This document shows, piece by piece, positions 53,284 to 62,961 of a stretch of 64,000 nt of DNA. The notes beneath the pieces are model-generated. The model was given only the letters and a program-made list of their open reading frames with translations. It made no database searches and had not been told where the DNA came from. The DNA lies in contig DASSBG010000017.1 in NCBI GenBank assembly GCA_035699085.1, positions 1 through 64,000 on the forward strand. Reading direction: 5' to 3'. Both the position numbers and the translations under genes were made by a program. How positions within the stretch are numbered: position 1 is the stretch's first letter; the number at the start of each line of letters is the position of its first letter. The stretch is from DASSBG01 sp035699085. GTDB lineage: Bacteria > Pseudomonadota > Gammaproteobacteria > Xanthomonadales > Rhodanobacteraceae.

Positions 53284-54483
53284 ATGCCCGCAGCCATCGC
53301 CCCGCTCGCCGTCACCGATTACACCCTTATCTCCGCACTCGGCACGGGCCGCGCCGCACATCAGGAAGCCGTGCAGGCCCAACGTGGCGGTTTGCGCGCC
53401 AACGATTTCAGCAAGTCGCCACTGGACTGCTGGATCGGCCGCGTCGACGGCCTGGAGGACCAGCCGCTGCCCGAACCGTGGTTGTCGTGGGACAGCCGCA
53501 ACAACCGGCTCGCCTGGCGCGGCCTGCAGGCCGACGGCTTCGAGCACAGCGTCCGCGAAGCGGCCGGCCGCCATGGCGCCGGCCGGGTTGCCGTGCTGCT
53601 TGGCACCTCGACAGGCAGCATCGGTGCCAGCGAGGACGGTTACCGCGACCTGCGCGACGGCCGCCTGCCGCCCTCGGCGCGCCGTGCGCATATCCACTCG
53701 CTGCACTCGCTGGCCGGCTTCGTCGCGGCCGCTTTTGACTTGCACGGTCCCTGCCTTACCGTCTCCACCGCCTGCTCGTCCAGCGCCAAGGTCTTTGCCA
53801 TGGCCGAGCGGATGCTGCGCCTCGGCCTGGCCGACGCAGCATTGGTAGGCGGCGTCGACACCCTCTGCCAGAGTGTGCTGTTCGGCTTCAATGCGCTGGA
53901 GCTGGTGTCGCCGCAGCCGTGCCGGCCCTTCGACCGCGCCCGCCGGGGCATCTCGATCGGCGAGGCCGCCGCCTTTGCACTGCTGGAGCGCACCGGGCGC
54001 GCGCCGCAGGCGCCGCGGCTGGTCGGCTACGGCGAGTCCAGCGATGCCTGGCACATGTCGACGCCACACCCGGAAGGCCTCGGCGCGCAACGCGCGCTGG
54101 ACGATGCGCTGGCCCGCGCGGGCGTCAGTCCCGAGGCGGTTGATTACGTCAACCTGCACGGCACCGCCACGATCAAGAACGACGAAGTCGAGGCTGCGCT
54201 GGTGGCGCGCCGCTTCTCGCCGCGAACCCGCGTCAGCTCGACCAAGGGCTATACCGGCCACACGCTGGGCGCCGCCGGCGCGGTCGAGGCCGCGCTGGTG
54301 CTGCTGGCGCTGGAGCAGGGCCGCGTGCCCGGCAACCTCGGCTGCGACGAGCCGGAGCCGGTGCTGGCCGAGCACCTCGCGCGGCAAGGCGAAGCGCGGC
54401 CGCTGCGCCTGGCGCTGTCCAACTCCTTCGGCTTCGGTGGCAACAACGCCTGCCTGGCCTTCGCCACCGGGAGCGTCGCATGA
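53284..54483 (+). CDS. Beta-ketoacyl-ACP synthase of the pigment cluster
   Basis: A 399-aa FabF-like ketosynthase that extends the polyene chain. Catalytic Cys164 is in STACSSS, His292 in LHGTATIKND and His326 in KGYTGHTLGAAG, so all three are intact. It is coupled to a chain-length-factor-like protein (ATGA overlap), the pairing known for aryl-polyene clusters (ApeO/ApeC type). It probably acts as a heterodimer with that protein. ATG 53284 starts MPAAIAPLAVTDY. Confidence 0.9.
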   Translation: MPAAIAPLAVTDYTLISALGTGRAAHQEAVQAQRGGLRANDFSKSPLDCWIGRVDGLEDQPLPEPWLSWDSRNNRLAWRGLQADGFEHSVREAAGRHGAGRVAVLLGTSTGSIGASEDGYRDLRDGRLPPSARRAHIHSLHSLAGFVAAAFDLHGPCLTVSTACSSSAKVFAMAERMLRLGLADAALVGGVDTLCQSVLFGFNALELVSPQPCRPFDRARRGISIGEAAAFALLERTGRAPQAPRLVGYGESSDAWHMSTPHPEGLGAQRALDDALARAGVSPEAVDYVNLHGTATIKNDEVEAALVARRFSPRTRVSSTKGYTGHTLGAAGAVEAALVLLALEQGRVPGNLGCDEPEPVLAEHLARQGEARPLRLALSNSFGFGGNNACLAFATGSVA

Positions 54484-55286
54484 GCGCGCCGCTGACTGTC
54501 TTCGTCGAAGGCCTCGGCCTGTGGACACCCGGTCTGCCCGACTGGGAACGGTTCGCCGGGGTGCTTCGCGGCGACGGCGCGCCGCTGGCGGACATGCCGG
54601 CGCGACCGGCGCCGGCCTGCCTCGCCTCCGGCGAACGCCGGCGCGTGCCGGCGAGCGTGCTGATCGCCATCGAGGCCGCGGCCCAGGCGGTCGGCATGAG
54701 CGGCCGCGATCCGGCGACATTGCCGTCGCTGTTCGTCTCGGCGCACGGCGACGGACCGGTGCTCGACTACCTCTGCGAGGTGCAGGCGCGGGCGCCGGCA
54801 GAGACCTCGCCCACCCGCTTCCACAATTCGGTGCACAACGCCGCCGCCGGCTATTGGACCATCGCCACCGACTGCCACGAATCCTCCTGCGCCGGCAGCG
54901 CGCTCGACTGCAGCTTCGCCGCCGGCCTGCTGGAGGCGGCCAGCCAGGTGCTGGCCGAGGCGCGGCCGGTGCTGCTGGTCGCCTTCGACGTTGCCGGCAC
55001 CGGTCCGCTGGGCGAGACGATCAGCAGCAAACTGCCGTTCGCCTGCGCGCTGGTGCTGGCGCCGGCGCCTTCCGCCGCCACGCGGGCGCGACTTGGGTTA
55101 TCGTTGGCCCCGGGGGCGCAATGCACCGAGGCGCGCCATCCGCGGGCCGCGGAGCTGGCGGCGGGCAACGTCGCCGCGCGCGCTGCGCCGCTGCTGGAAT
55201 CGTTGGCAGGGAGGGGCGCCGCAGACGCGACGCTGGCCGCCGCCGAGGGTTTGGGCTTGACCATCCACACGGAGATTGTTGCTTGA
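54480..55286 (+). CDS. Ketosynthase chain-length-factor-like protein
   Basis: A 268-aa protein matching only the N-terminal half of a ketosynthase, like the chain-length factor of aryl-polyene clusters. SSCAGSA (Cys137) falls where a ketosynthase nucleophile would be, but the catalytic histidines of the missing half are absent, so it is unlikely to act alone. Its partner is the ketosynthase just upstream. Its stop overlaps the TTG start of the next gene. Confidence 0.85.
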   Translation: MSAPLTVFVEGLGLWTPGLPDWERFAGVLRGDGAPLADMPARPAPACLASGERRRVPASVLIAIEAAAQAVGMSGRDPATLPSLFVSAHGDGPVLDYLCEVQARAPAETSPTRFHNSVHNAAAGYWTIATDCHESSCAGSALDCSFAAGLLEAASQVLAEARPVLLVAFDVAGTGPLGETISSKLPFACALVLAPAPSAATRARLGLSLAPGAQCTEARHPRAAELAAGNVAARAAPLLESLAGRGAADATLAAAEGLGLTIHTEIVA

Positions 55287-56095
55287 ACGCCACAGCCGAG
55301 TCACCGCGTTGGTGCGTGCTCATCCCCTGTCTCAACGAGGCGCGGGCGATTGCCTCGGTGGTGCGCTCGGTGCTGGCGATCGGTGCGCCGGTGATCGTGG
55401 TCGACGATGGTTCCGACGACGGCACGCCCGACATTGCCGCCGGCCTGCCGGTGACGCTGATCCGCCACGCGCAACGCCGCGGCAAGGGCGAGGCGCTGCG
55501 CAGCGGCTTCCGCCGCGCGCTGGCCGAGGGCTTTGATGCGGTGCTGACGATGGACGGCGACGGCCAGCATTCGGCCGACGACATCCCGCGGCTGCTGGCC
55601 GCGGCGACGCTGTTCCCGCACCACATCATCACCGGCGCGCGGGTGATCAATCGCGAGCGCCAGCCGACCTACCGACGGTTGGCCAACAACTTTGGCGACT
55701 GGGGCATCTCGTGGGCCTGCGGCCAGCGCCTGATCGACACCCAGAGCGGCCAGCGCTACTACCCGCGCGAGGTGGTGGAACTGGTGGACATCGAGGCGCA
55801 GGGCTTCGTCTTCGAGAGCGACATCCTGATCGAGGCGGCCTGGCAGCGCGGCGTGCGGGTGGCCTCGGTGGCCATCGAGTCGCGCTACGAGAGTTCGCGC
55901 GCGGCCGGCCATGGCCAGTACCGGCTCAGCCATTTCCGCCCGGTGGCGGATTTCCTCGGCATCACCTCGCACGTGGTCTGGAAGGTGATCCGCGCCGGCG
56001 GCCTGTGGGAGAACGGGCGCCGCGTGCGGCGCCAGCAGCCGCTGCTGATCGAGGAGCCGCAGCTGGCCACCTTCATCCCCAGCCTCGCCGACTGA
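55283..56095 (+). CDS. Family 2 glycosyltransferase of the pigment cluster
   Basis: A 270-aa GT-A fold enzyme similar to dolichyl-phosphate glycosyltransferases, with CVLIPCLNEARAIASVV, VVDDGSDDGT and the metal site MDGDGQHSADDIP. The C-terminal ~70 residues contain a further conserved block (FVFESDILIEAAWQRG). It starts with TTG 55283 overlapping the previous stop. In the cluster it may sugar-link the pigment or its lipid carrier. The acceptor is unknown. Confidence 0.85.
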   Translation: MNATAESPRWCVLIPCLNEARAIASVVRSVLAIGAPVIVVDDGSDDGTPDIAAGLPVTLIRHAQRRGKGEALRSGFRRALAEGFDAVLTMDGDGQHSADDIPRLLAAATLFPHHIITGARVINRERQPTYRRLANNFGDWGISWACGQRLIDTQSGQRYYPREVVELVDIEAQGFVFESDILIEAAWQRGVRVASVAIESRYESSRAAGHGQYRLSHFRPVADFLGITSHVVWKVIRAGGLWENGRRVRRQQPLLIEEPQLATFIPSLAD

Positions 56096-56105
56096 GCGCG
56101 CCGCC

Positions 56106-57671
56106 ATGCCGGCCAGCGCTGCGCGCGACGCGGTGATCGTTGGTGGCGGGCTGGCCGGGCTGACCCTGGCGCTGCAGTTGCGCGGTCGTTTTCCCGAGCT
56201 GGACATCCTGGTGCTGGAGCGCCAGCGCCACCCTCTGCCCGCCGCTGCGCACAAGGTCGGCGAATCGACCGTCGAGATCGGCGCGCACTACCTGGACACC
56301 GTGCTCGGCTTGCGCGAACACATGGATACGGCGCAGATCCGCAAGTTCGGCCTGCGCTATTTCTTCAGCGACGGCTGCGAGGCCATCGCCGAGGCCACCG
56401 AGCTCGGCGTCAGCCGGCCACTGCCGCTGCCCAGCTACCAGATCGACCGCGGCCTGTTCGAAAACTTCCTCGGCGAGGAGGCGCGCCGGCGTGGCATCGA
56501 GTTTCGCGACGGCGCCAGCGTTCGCGGCCTCGACGTCGGCGAGGGCGGCGCGGTGCATACCGTGCACTGGCGCGAGGACGACGGCGAGCACGCGGTGCAG
56601 GCGCGCTGGCTGCTGGATGCCTCCGGCCGCGCCGGGCTGCTGCGCCGCCGCTTCGAGCTGACCCGCGACAATGGTCACGCCGCCAACGCCGTCTGGTTCC
56701 GCACCGGCCAGCGCATCGCCATTGACGACTGGTGCGACGACGCCGATTGGCAGGGGCGCTGCGACCCGCCGGAGCGCTGGCGCTCGACCAACCACCTGAT
56801 GGGGCCGGGCTACTGGGCCTGGCTGATTCCGCTGGCATCGGGCGCGCACTCGGTCGGCATCGTCTGCGACGCCGGCATGCATCCCCTGGAGGCGATGCGC
56901 GACTACCAAACCGCGCTGGCCTGGCTGGGCCAGCGCCAGCCGGCGCTGGCGCGAGCGGTCGCGGCGACCGGCGAGGCGCCGCTCGACTTCCGCTTCCTGC
57001 GCGGCTATTCCTACACCACCGAACGGCTTTTCTCCGCCGACCGCTGGGCGCTGACCGGCGAGGCGGGCAGCTTCCTCGACCCGTTCTATTCGCCGGGCAC
57101 CGACTTCATCGGCATCAACAACAGCTACATCGTGGCGCTGCTGGCGCACGACCTGGCGGGCGAGCACCTGTCGCCCTGGGCGCATTTCTACGAGCAGCTG
57201 TTCTTCTCGCTCTACGAAGGAACGCTGCGCCTGTTCCGCGGCCAGTACCCGCTGTTCGGCAATGCCCGCGTCATGCCGCTGAAAATCACCTGGGACTACG
57301 CCTACTACTGGGGCGTGCTCTGCCCGCTGGTGTTCGGCCAGCGTTTGACCGACCTCAAGCTGATGGCGGCGGTGCGGCCGAGCCTGCTGGAGGCGCAGGC
57401 GCTGAACCAGCACATGCAAGCGCGCCTGCGCGACTGGCATGCCGAGGGTGGCGGGCGCAGCCGGCGGCGCATGCTCGACCAGTGCGCCTTGCCGTGGTTC
57501 ATGGAACTCAACGCGCGCATCGCCGAACCGCTGGACGACGCGGCGCTGCTCGAGCGGCTGCGCGGCAACGTGGCGCTGCTGTCCGCACTCGCCGACGGCA
57601 TCGCGGCGCGGGCCGGCGCCACCGGCGCCGCCCCGGCTGCAGCGCACCCGCCGCTGTTCGCTACTGCCTGA
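56106..57671 (+). CDS. FAD-dependent oxidoreductase with flavin-halogenase motifs
   Basis: A 521-aa flavoprotein. It carries the FAD fold VIVGGGLAG (11-19), the KVGEST box (50-55) and the halogenase-type WAWLIP motif (237-242) that matches WxWxIP. Xanthomonadin pigments are brominated in Xanthomonas, so a halogenase role is attractive. But the lysine expected ten residues into the GEST segment is a His in this alignment-by-eye, so halogenation is uncertain and it may be an oxidoreductase. It begins 10 nt after the glycosyltransferase. Confidence 0.8.
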   Translation: MPASAARDAVIVGGGLAGLTLALQLRGRFPELDILVLERQRHPLPAAAHKVGESTVEIGAHYLDTVLGLREHMDTAQIRKFGLRYFFSDGCEAIAEATELGVSRPLPLPSYQIDRGLFENFLGEEARRRGIEFRDGASVRGLDVGEGGAVHTVHWREDDGEHAVQARWLLDASGRAGLLRRRFELTRDNGHAANAVWFRTGQRIAIDDWCDDADWQGRCDPPERWRSTNHLMGPGYWAWLIPLASGAHSVGIVCDAGMHPLEAMRDYQTALAWLGQRQPALARAVAATGEAPLDFRFLRGYSYTTERLFSADRWALTGEAGSFLDPFYSPGTDFIGINNSYIVALLAHDLAGEHLSPWAHFYEQLFFSLYEGTLRLFRGQYPLFGNARVMPLKITWDYAYYWGVLCPLVFGQRLTDLKLMAAVRPSLLEAQALNQHMQARLRDWHAEGGGRSRRRMLDQCALPWFMELNARIAEPLDDAALLERLRGNVALLSALADGIAARAGATGAAPAAAHPPLFATA

Positions 57672-57810
57672 AGGGCAGTCGGCGCTCCGGCAGGCGGGCG
57701 GGCAGCTTGACGGGGCGCCGATGGCGATCGCCGCAGGCCATGCCCGCGCCCAATCCGGGCAGCCGGGAGGGCCGGGACGCGAACCGTGAGGCGCGAGCAG
57801 GCCGCCGGGA

Positions 57811-58548
57811 TCAGGCCATGCCGCCGTTGACGCCGATCACCTGGCCGTTGATGTAGCCGGCCACTTCCGAGCAGAGAAAGGCGACCAGCGCGGCGACCTC
57901 CTGCGGCGTGCCTTCGCGGCCGGCGGGCACCATCGCCTTGACTTGCTCGGGCGCGAACTCGCCTGCGCTCATGCGCCCCGCGATCAGGCCCGGCGCGACC
58001 ACGTTGGCGGTGATGCCGCGCGAGGCCATTTCGCGCGCCAGCGACTTCACCGCGCCGTGCAGCGCCGACTTGGCCGCCGCGTAGTTGGCCTGGCCACGGT
58101 TGCCCAGCACGCCGGCCACCGAGCCGACGCAGACCACGCGGCCGAAGCGGGCCCGCGCCATTGGCAGCAGCAGCGGCTGGGTGACGTGAAAGAAGCCATG
58201 CAGCGACACGTCGATCACGCGCCGCCACTGGTCCTCGCCAAGGCCGGCCAGCGGGCCGTCGTCGTGCACGCCGGCGTTGTTGACCACCGCGCCGATCGGG
58301 CCGGCCGCCAGCAGCGTGTCGAGCACGGTGCGGGTGGCGTTGGCGTCGGCGACGTCGAAGCTCACGGCCTCGGCCGCGCCGCCGTCGGCGGTGATCGCCT
58401 TGACCACCGCCCGGGCACGCTCGGGACGCGTGTTCGCATGCACGATGACCTGCCAGCCCTGCGCCGCCAGCAGCCGGCAAATCGCGCCACCGATGTCGCC
58501 GCTGCCACCGGTGACCAGGGCGCGGCGTGGGCTGGGCGTGGCGGGCAT
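57811..58548 (-). CDS. 3-oxoacyl-ACP reductase (FabG-like) of the pigment cluster
   Basis: A 245-aa short-chain dehydrogenase. The nucleotide site is TGGSGDIGG. The catalytic Ser-Tyr-Lys lie in GSVAG and NYAAAKSA, and the NAG motif is NNAGVHDDG. In the cluster it reduces the growing beta-keto chain with NADPH. It is the last gene of the minus-strand block, and the stretch 57672-57810 between the convergent blocks holds no gene. Confidence 0.92.
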   Translation of the reverse strand: MPATPSPRRALVTGGSGDIGGAICRLLAAQGWQVIVHANTRPERARAVVKAITADGGAAEAVSFDVADANATRTVLDTLLAAGPIGAVVNNAGVHDDGPLAGLGEDQWRRVIDVSLHGFFHVTQPLLLPMARARFGRVVCVGSVAGVLGNRGQANYAAAKSALHGAVKSLAREMASRGITANVVAPGLIAGRMSAGEFAPEQVKAMVPAGREGTPQEVAALVAFLCSEVAGYINGQVIGVNGGMA

Positions 58549-58578
58549 GGCGGTGCTCGTGGCGATCGGGCGGCCAGC

Positions 58579-59067
58579 TTAGCAAGCCGGGCCGCGACCA
58601 GGCCATGCGTCGCCGTCCGCCGCACCTGCGTCGCCGCCGGCCGCGAACAGCACCGCCACCCGGCCGCTGGCGATGACGCTGCCGGCGTGCTCGATGCGAA
58701 AGCTGTATTGCGCGCCGGCGTCGTCGGCGTAGAGGCAGTCGGCGTGCACGTCCAGCGAGCCGGACAGGTCGTCGATCCGTTCCCGCGCCAGGCGCAGGTC
58801 GCGCAGGCTCACCAGCATGCCCGGGCGTGGCGGGCCGCCGCCGGCGGCGCGGGCCTGCAGGGCGCCGTGCACGGCGCTGGCCTGGGCGCCGTACTCGGCC
58901 AGATGCACGGCGTGCAGGTGGCCCTCGCGGCGCAGCGGATTGGCGGGGTCGCGGTGGCCATCGCTGCGCGCGTGGATAGAGCCTGCGTTCCATGCCACCA
59001 CCGTGTCCAGCAGGCACATGCCGCCGGCATGCGGGATCAGGTCAGCCCAGTCAGTCTTGTCGAGCAT
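58579..59067 (-). CDS. Dehydratase of the pigment cluster (ApeP-like hotdog)
   Basis: A 162-aa hotdog-fold protein. PHAGGMCLLDTV near the start is the FabA/FabZ-like catalytic region. The C-terminal part carries LRDLRLARERIDDLSGSLDVHADC. It probably removes water from the beta-hydroxy chain together with the second, shorter hotdog protein at 62958-63245. It overlaps the upstream exporter gene by 17 nt. Confidence 0.82.
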   Translation of the reverse strand: MLDKTDWADLIPHAGGMCLLDTVVAWNAGSIHARSDGHRDPANPLRREGHLHAVHLAEYGAQASAVHGALQARAAGGGPPRPGMLVSLRDLRLARERIDDLSGSLDVHADCLYADDAGAQYSFRIEHAGSVIASGRVAVLFAAGGDAGAADGDAWPGRGPAC

Positions 59068-61372
59068 GCGCGTGCGGCGCCATCAGGATGGAAAGGCAGA
59101 AGTGGAAGGCGACGCCGAGCGCCACCGTGAGGCCGATGGCCCGCAGAACCGGAATACTGGCCCACGCCAGCGCGCCGAACACCAGCAGCGCCGACAGCAC
59201 GCAAACCACGGTCGCGTGCAGGGTCCGGCACTGTTCGGCGAAATCGCCGCTGTCGCGCTCGAAGAACAGCGCATAGTGCAGGCCGAGTCCGGCGGCGAGG
59301 ATCAGCGCGATCAGGTGGAACAGCGAGATCGGCGTGCCCATCGCCCGCTCCACCGCCAGCACCAGGAAGGTGGCCAGTGTCATCGGCCCGAGGACATGCC
59401 AGGCGCGCCGCGCGCTGCGCAGCGCGAGGCTGATGGTGGCCACCAGCAGCACCAGGGCGATTGCCAGCGCCTGCAGGATGCGGCTGCGGTAGGCAGCGAC
59501 CAGCGATTCCGAGGCGCCCTTGATGTCGAGCAGGCGCACGGTACCGCTGCCGCCATCCAGCGCCCGCAGGGCCGCCGGGTCGTGCACGCCGCTGAGCGTG
59601 GCAAGACCAAGCCAGTGGCCGTCGCGGCGCACCAGCATCGAGGCCAGCCGCTGGCCCAGCGGCGAGGTTGCGAACGACTGCGGCGTCAGCGGCGGCAGCT
59701 GCCGCGCAGCCTCGACATCGGCCACGAAGGGCGCGAACAGGCCGTCGCGAAACGGCATCCCCGCGGTGGCGCTGGCCAGCATCGCCTGCAAGGCGGCGCG
59801 GTCCGGCAGCTTCGCCTGGCGGGCGCGCTGGGTGCTTGCGCTCGGCAGGTAGCGCGAGGGCAATTCGGCGCCGTCCAGCGCGCCGTCCTCGATCAGTTGG
59901 GCAATGCGCGGCTGCAGCTGTTCCGAGCGTTCGATCACAGCCTCGGCGCTGTCCGCCCGCAGCACCAGCAGGTAGCGCACGTCGGGCGCGCCCAGTGCCG
60001 CGCGCAGGCGCGCATCGGTTGCCAGCAGCTTCGCTGGCAGCGGTGTCAGCGCGGCCAGGTTGTTCTGCCAGAACGGGCCCGGCGCCAGCGCCAGCAGCAC
60101 CAGGACCAGGGCCGCCACCAGCAGCGGGATCCAGCGCGGCCGCGGCAGCGCATCCAGCCAGCGGCGGGCGCCGGCCAGGCCGGGCGTCGACGCGGCGTCC
60201 CTGGAGTGCGCCGGCAACACCTGCGGCAGCAGGTAGCGCGTCGCCAGGCCGGCCGCCAGCAGGCCGCAGATGGTGAACACCGCCAGCTGTTGCAGGCCGG
60301 GCACGCCGGAGGCGTAGAAGGCGAGGTAGGCGATGCACGCCGAGGCAATGGCCGTCAGCAACAGCGGCCACAGCCGGCGCACGCTGGCCAGGGCCGTTTC
60401 GCCGGCGCGGCGGTGGCTGAGCAGGCGGATCGGGTACTCCTGGGCCACGCCGAGCAGCGTGAAGCCGAAGGCCAGGGTGATGCCATGCACCTGCGGAAAC
60501 ATCGCCACCAGCGCCGCCAGCCCGGCGAGACCGCCGCTGAGGATCGGCAGGCCGGCGAGCAGCAGCGCGCCGGGGCTGCGGTAGGCCAGCAGCAGCAGCA
60601 CGATGAACCCGATCGTGGAGAGCGCGCCGATGCGGTCGGCCTGGGCCCGGGTGGTGGCATTGGCCACCACGCTGAAATAGCCGGGGCCGCTGACCGTGAG
60701 GGTGGCCCCGGCCGACTGCGGCAGCGCGGCGAAGTGCGCGTGCAGCGCGTCGATGGCCGCCTTTTGCGCGGCCGGGTCAAAGCCGCCGGCGCGTGTTTGC
60801 ACCGCCAGCAGCGCCTCGCCCCGGGCATCGAACCAGACGCCGTCGCGCAGCTCGGGCGCGTTCGGCGGCGCCCAGCGCTCGGCCAGCTTCAGCGTTTCCA
60901 GCGTCGGGTCGCGCGGCAGCCAGCGCTGCAGCATGCCGGCGGCCGGCGAGGCCAGGTCCTGCAGGCGCTGCTGCAGCTGGTCGCGCAGCCAGGCGGCATC
61001 GAAGCTCTGGTGGTCGAGGGTCGGCGACAGCAGGTAGCGGTAGGGCAGCCAGTTGCTGTCGATGCTGGCGAGGTCGAAGTCGCCGTTGGCGACCGTGGTG
61101 AAACGGCGGTCGCGCGCCAGTGCCGCGGCCAGCCCGCGGCTGAGGGCCGCCAGCCGTGCCGGCTGTTCGCCGGCGATGGCCAGCAGCAGCAGGCGCGAGC
61201 CGGGACCTTCACCGATCTGCTCCATCAGCAGCTTCTGGTCGGCGGTGCTTGGCGGCGGCATGAAACTGCGCAGGTCGCTGCCGACCTTCAGCGAACGCGC
61301 CACCAGCAGCCCCAGCAGCGCCAGCACCAGCACCCATGCGAGGATCAGCAGGGCCCGCCGCGCCGGCGTCAT
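59051..61372 (-). CDS. MMPL/RND-type exporter of the pigment cluster
   Basis: A 773-aa membrane transporter with about 12 helices and two large periplasmic loops, as in MMPL proteins. The conserved helix pair GFTLLGVAQEYPIRLLSHRR marks the first half, and GLGLHYALFFERDSGDFAEQC is the repeat in the second half. It is probably the lipid-linked polyene exporter. Its start is 10 nt after the LolA-like gene. Confidence 0.9.
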   Translation of the reverse strand: MTPARRALLILAWVLVLALLGLLVARSLKVGSDLRSFMPPPSTADQKLLMEQIGEGPGSRLLLLAIAGEQPARLAALSRGLAAALARDRRFTTVANGDFDLASIDSNWLPYRYLLSPTLDHQSFDAAWLRDQLQQRLQDLASPAAGMLQRWLPRDPTLETLKLAERWAPPNAPELRDGVWFDARGEALLAVQTRAGGFDPAAQKAAIDALHAHFAALPQSAGATLTVSGPGYFSVVANATTRAQADRIGALSTIGFIVLLLLAYRSPGALLLAGLPILSGGLAGLAALVAMFPQVHGITLAFGFTLLGVAQEYPIRLLSHRRAGETALASVRRLWPLLLTAIASACIAYLAFYASGVPGLQQLAVFTICGLLAAGLATRYLLPQVLPAHSRDAASTPGLAGARRWLDALPRPRWIPLLVAALVLVLLALAPGPFWQNNLAALTPLPAKLLATDARLRAALGAPDVRYLLVLRADSAEAVIERSEQLQPRIAQLIEDGALDGAELPSRYLPSASTQRARQAKLPDRAALQAMLASATAGMPFRDGLFAPFVADVEAARQLPPLTPQSFATSPLGQRLASMLVRRDGHWLGLATLSGVHDPAALRALDGGSGTVRLLDIKGASESLVAAYRSRILQALAIALVLLVATISLALRSARRAWHVLGPMTLATFLVLAVERAMGTPISLFHLIALILAAGLGLHYALFFERDSGDFAEQCRTLHATVVCVLSALLVFGALAWASIPVLRAIGLTVALGVAFHFCLSILMAPHAHARQD

Positions 61373-61382
61373 CGGCGGCCGC

Positions 61383-62072
61383 TTACTGCCCGCTGCCGCG
61401 GCACAGCGTGGTCAGTTCGGCGCGCGTCGGGCTGGCAGGCATGCGCGCGGCCAGCGGCCCCAGCAGGTCGACGCTGGCGTTGCCGTCGGTCTCGATGATG
61501 TCGATGCAGGCCAGCGTGGTGCCGGCGCCGTCGAGGCGGATGTGCGCCAGCTTCTCGCGCAGTTCGGGCGTCGCCGGCGTCAGCGTCAGCGTCCACGAGG
61601 CGCGGTTGCCATCCAGGCGCAGATCGAACAATCCCTCCAGCTGGCGCGGGTCGCCGGAGAGCACCGCGGCCATCGACTTCAGCAGCGCCTGCAGCGCGGG
61701 TGCGCGGGTCAGCGCGAAGTGGCGGGTGCCGCGGCCGGCGCGCGTCACCGACACGTCACCGCCGCTGATGTTGGTGGTCTCGACATAGGGCGCGCTGACC
61801 ATGCGCTGCAGGTGGTCGCCGCCGAGCCAGGCGAGGGTGCCGGAAATCACCAGCGGCCGGTCCAGCAACGGCGAGAAGCGCGCTTCGGCAAATGCCGTGG
61901 TGGTCGGCGGCGGCTGCGCCAGCGCGCGCATCACCGTCGCGGCATCGGCGGCAGCGTGCGCCGGACCGGGGCCCGCACTGGCGGCCGCTGCCGGCGCCTC
62001 AACGGACGAGGCTGTCGCCGGCGGCGGTGGCAGTGTCATCGGCGCGAGCGTCAGCAGCGTCGCCGTCATCAT
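61383..62072 (-). CDS. LolA-like periplasmic carrier of the pigment cluster
   Basis: A ~229-aa protein resembling the LolA-like carriers of aryl-polyene clusters (PLLDRPLVISGTLAWLGGDHLQRMV). These are thought to move the hydrophobic product across the periplasm. The start is uncertain: ATGs at 62084, 62072 and 62069 all fall inside the 3' end of the acyltransferase gene, giving an overlap of ~70 nt, and the N-terminus is Pro/Ala-rich and a poor signal peptide. A later start is possible. Confidence 0.72.
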   Translation of the reverse strand: MMTATLLTLAPMTLPPPPATASSVEAPAAAASAGPGPAHAAADAATVMRALAQPPPTTTAFAEARFSPLLDRPLVISGTLAWLGGDHLQRMVSAPYVETTNISGGDVSVTRAGRGTRHFALTRAPALQALLKSMAAVLSGDPRQLEGLFDLRLDGNRASWTLTLTPATPELREKLAHIRLDGAGTTLACIDIIETDGNASVDLLGPLAARMPASPTRAELTTLCRGSGQ

Positions 62073-62961
62073 CCCAGAAATCATAGAAGTTGAACCAGTT
62101 GTACGGTGCCAGGCGCGCGTAATGCTGCAGGCGCGCCGCATAACGTAGCAGCAATGGCTCCAGCGCGGCGCGGCGGCCGCGGCGCGGCAGGCGCAGGCCG
62201 TCGTCGAAGTGCTCGAACACCAGCCGGTAGCGGTTGCCGCCGAGGTAGAGGCCGAAGCACAGCACCACCGGCACCTTCAGTGCCGCCGCCAGCAGCCATG
62301 GGCCGATCGGCAGCGGCGCCGGCGAGCCGAGGAACGGCACCCGGCGCATGCTTTCGCCCGGTCGTCCGCGGTCGGCCAGCAAGGCCACCATCTGGCCTTG
62401 CGCCGCCGCCTCGGACATCGCGAGCACGATGCTGGCCGGGTCACGCGCGCCGTCGATCACATGCCTGGCGATATCCGGGGCGAGCTGGTCAAACAGCATC
62501 GTCATCGCCGGTGCCTGCCGGGTGTTCAGCACCACCCGCAGCGGCACCTCGCGCTTGCGCGCCGACAGCGCGCGCAGCACCTCGAAGCTGCCGACGTGCG
62601 AGCCGATGAGCATCACGCCCGTGCCGCGTGCCAGGTGCGCCTCCAGCATCTCGACACCAACGGTCTCGATCTCGAAGCCACGCTCGCCGCGCGCCAGCAG
62701 GAAAATCCGGTCGAGGATCACCGCGGCGAAGCAGTGGATGTGCCGAAGCACCTGCCAGGCAGTGGCAGGCTGGCCGAACACCCGCGAGAGATAGGCGCGC
62801 GAGGCGCGTCGTTCAGGACCACGGCGAAGGAAGAAGTACAACGTGACCGGGTAGAGGAACAGGCGTCCCAGCCGCCGGCCGCCATAGAGGCCGATGCTGC
62901 GAATCAGCCAGAGGGCCAGGTAGCCGCCGCCTTCGGGCCGCTGTCGCCAGTGGGTGCTCAC
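61999..62961 (-). CDS. LpxL/HtrB-type acyltransferase of the pigment cluster
   Basis: A 320-aa membrane-associated acyltransferase of the LpxL family. The HX4E motif is HVGSFE in IGSHVGSFEVL, and two aromatic membrane-associated segments precede it. In aryl-polyene clusters such an enzyme transfers the polyene to a lipid. It starts with GTG 62961, overlapping the hotdog gene stop (GTGA), and its C-terminal tail is Asp/Ala-rich. Confidence 0.88.
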   Translation of the reverse strand: MSTHWRQRPEGGGYLALWLIRSIGLYGGRRLGRLFLYPVTLYFFLRRGPERRASRAYLSRVFGQPATAWQVLRHIHCFAAVILDRIFLLARGERGFEIETVGVEMLEAHLARGTGVMLIGSHVGSFEVLRALSARKREVPLRVVLNTRQAPAMTMLFDQLAPDIARHVIDGARDPASIVLAMSEAAAQGQMVALLADRGRPGESMRRVPFLGSPAPLPIGPWLLAAALKVPVVLCFGLYLGGNRYRLVFEHFDDGLRLPRRGRRAALEPLLLRYAARLQHYARLAPYNWFNFYDFWDDDGDAADARADDTATAAGDSLVR

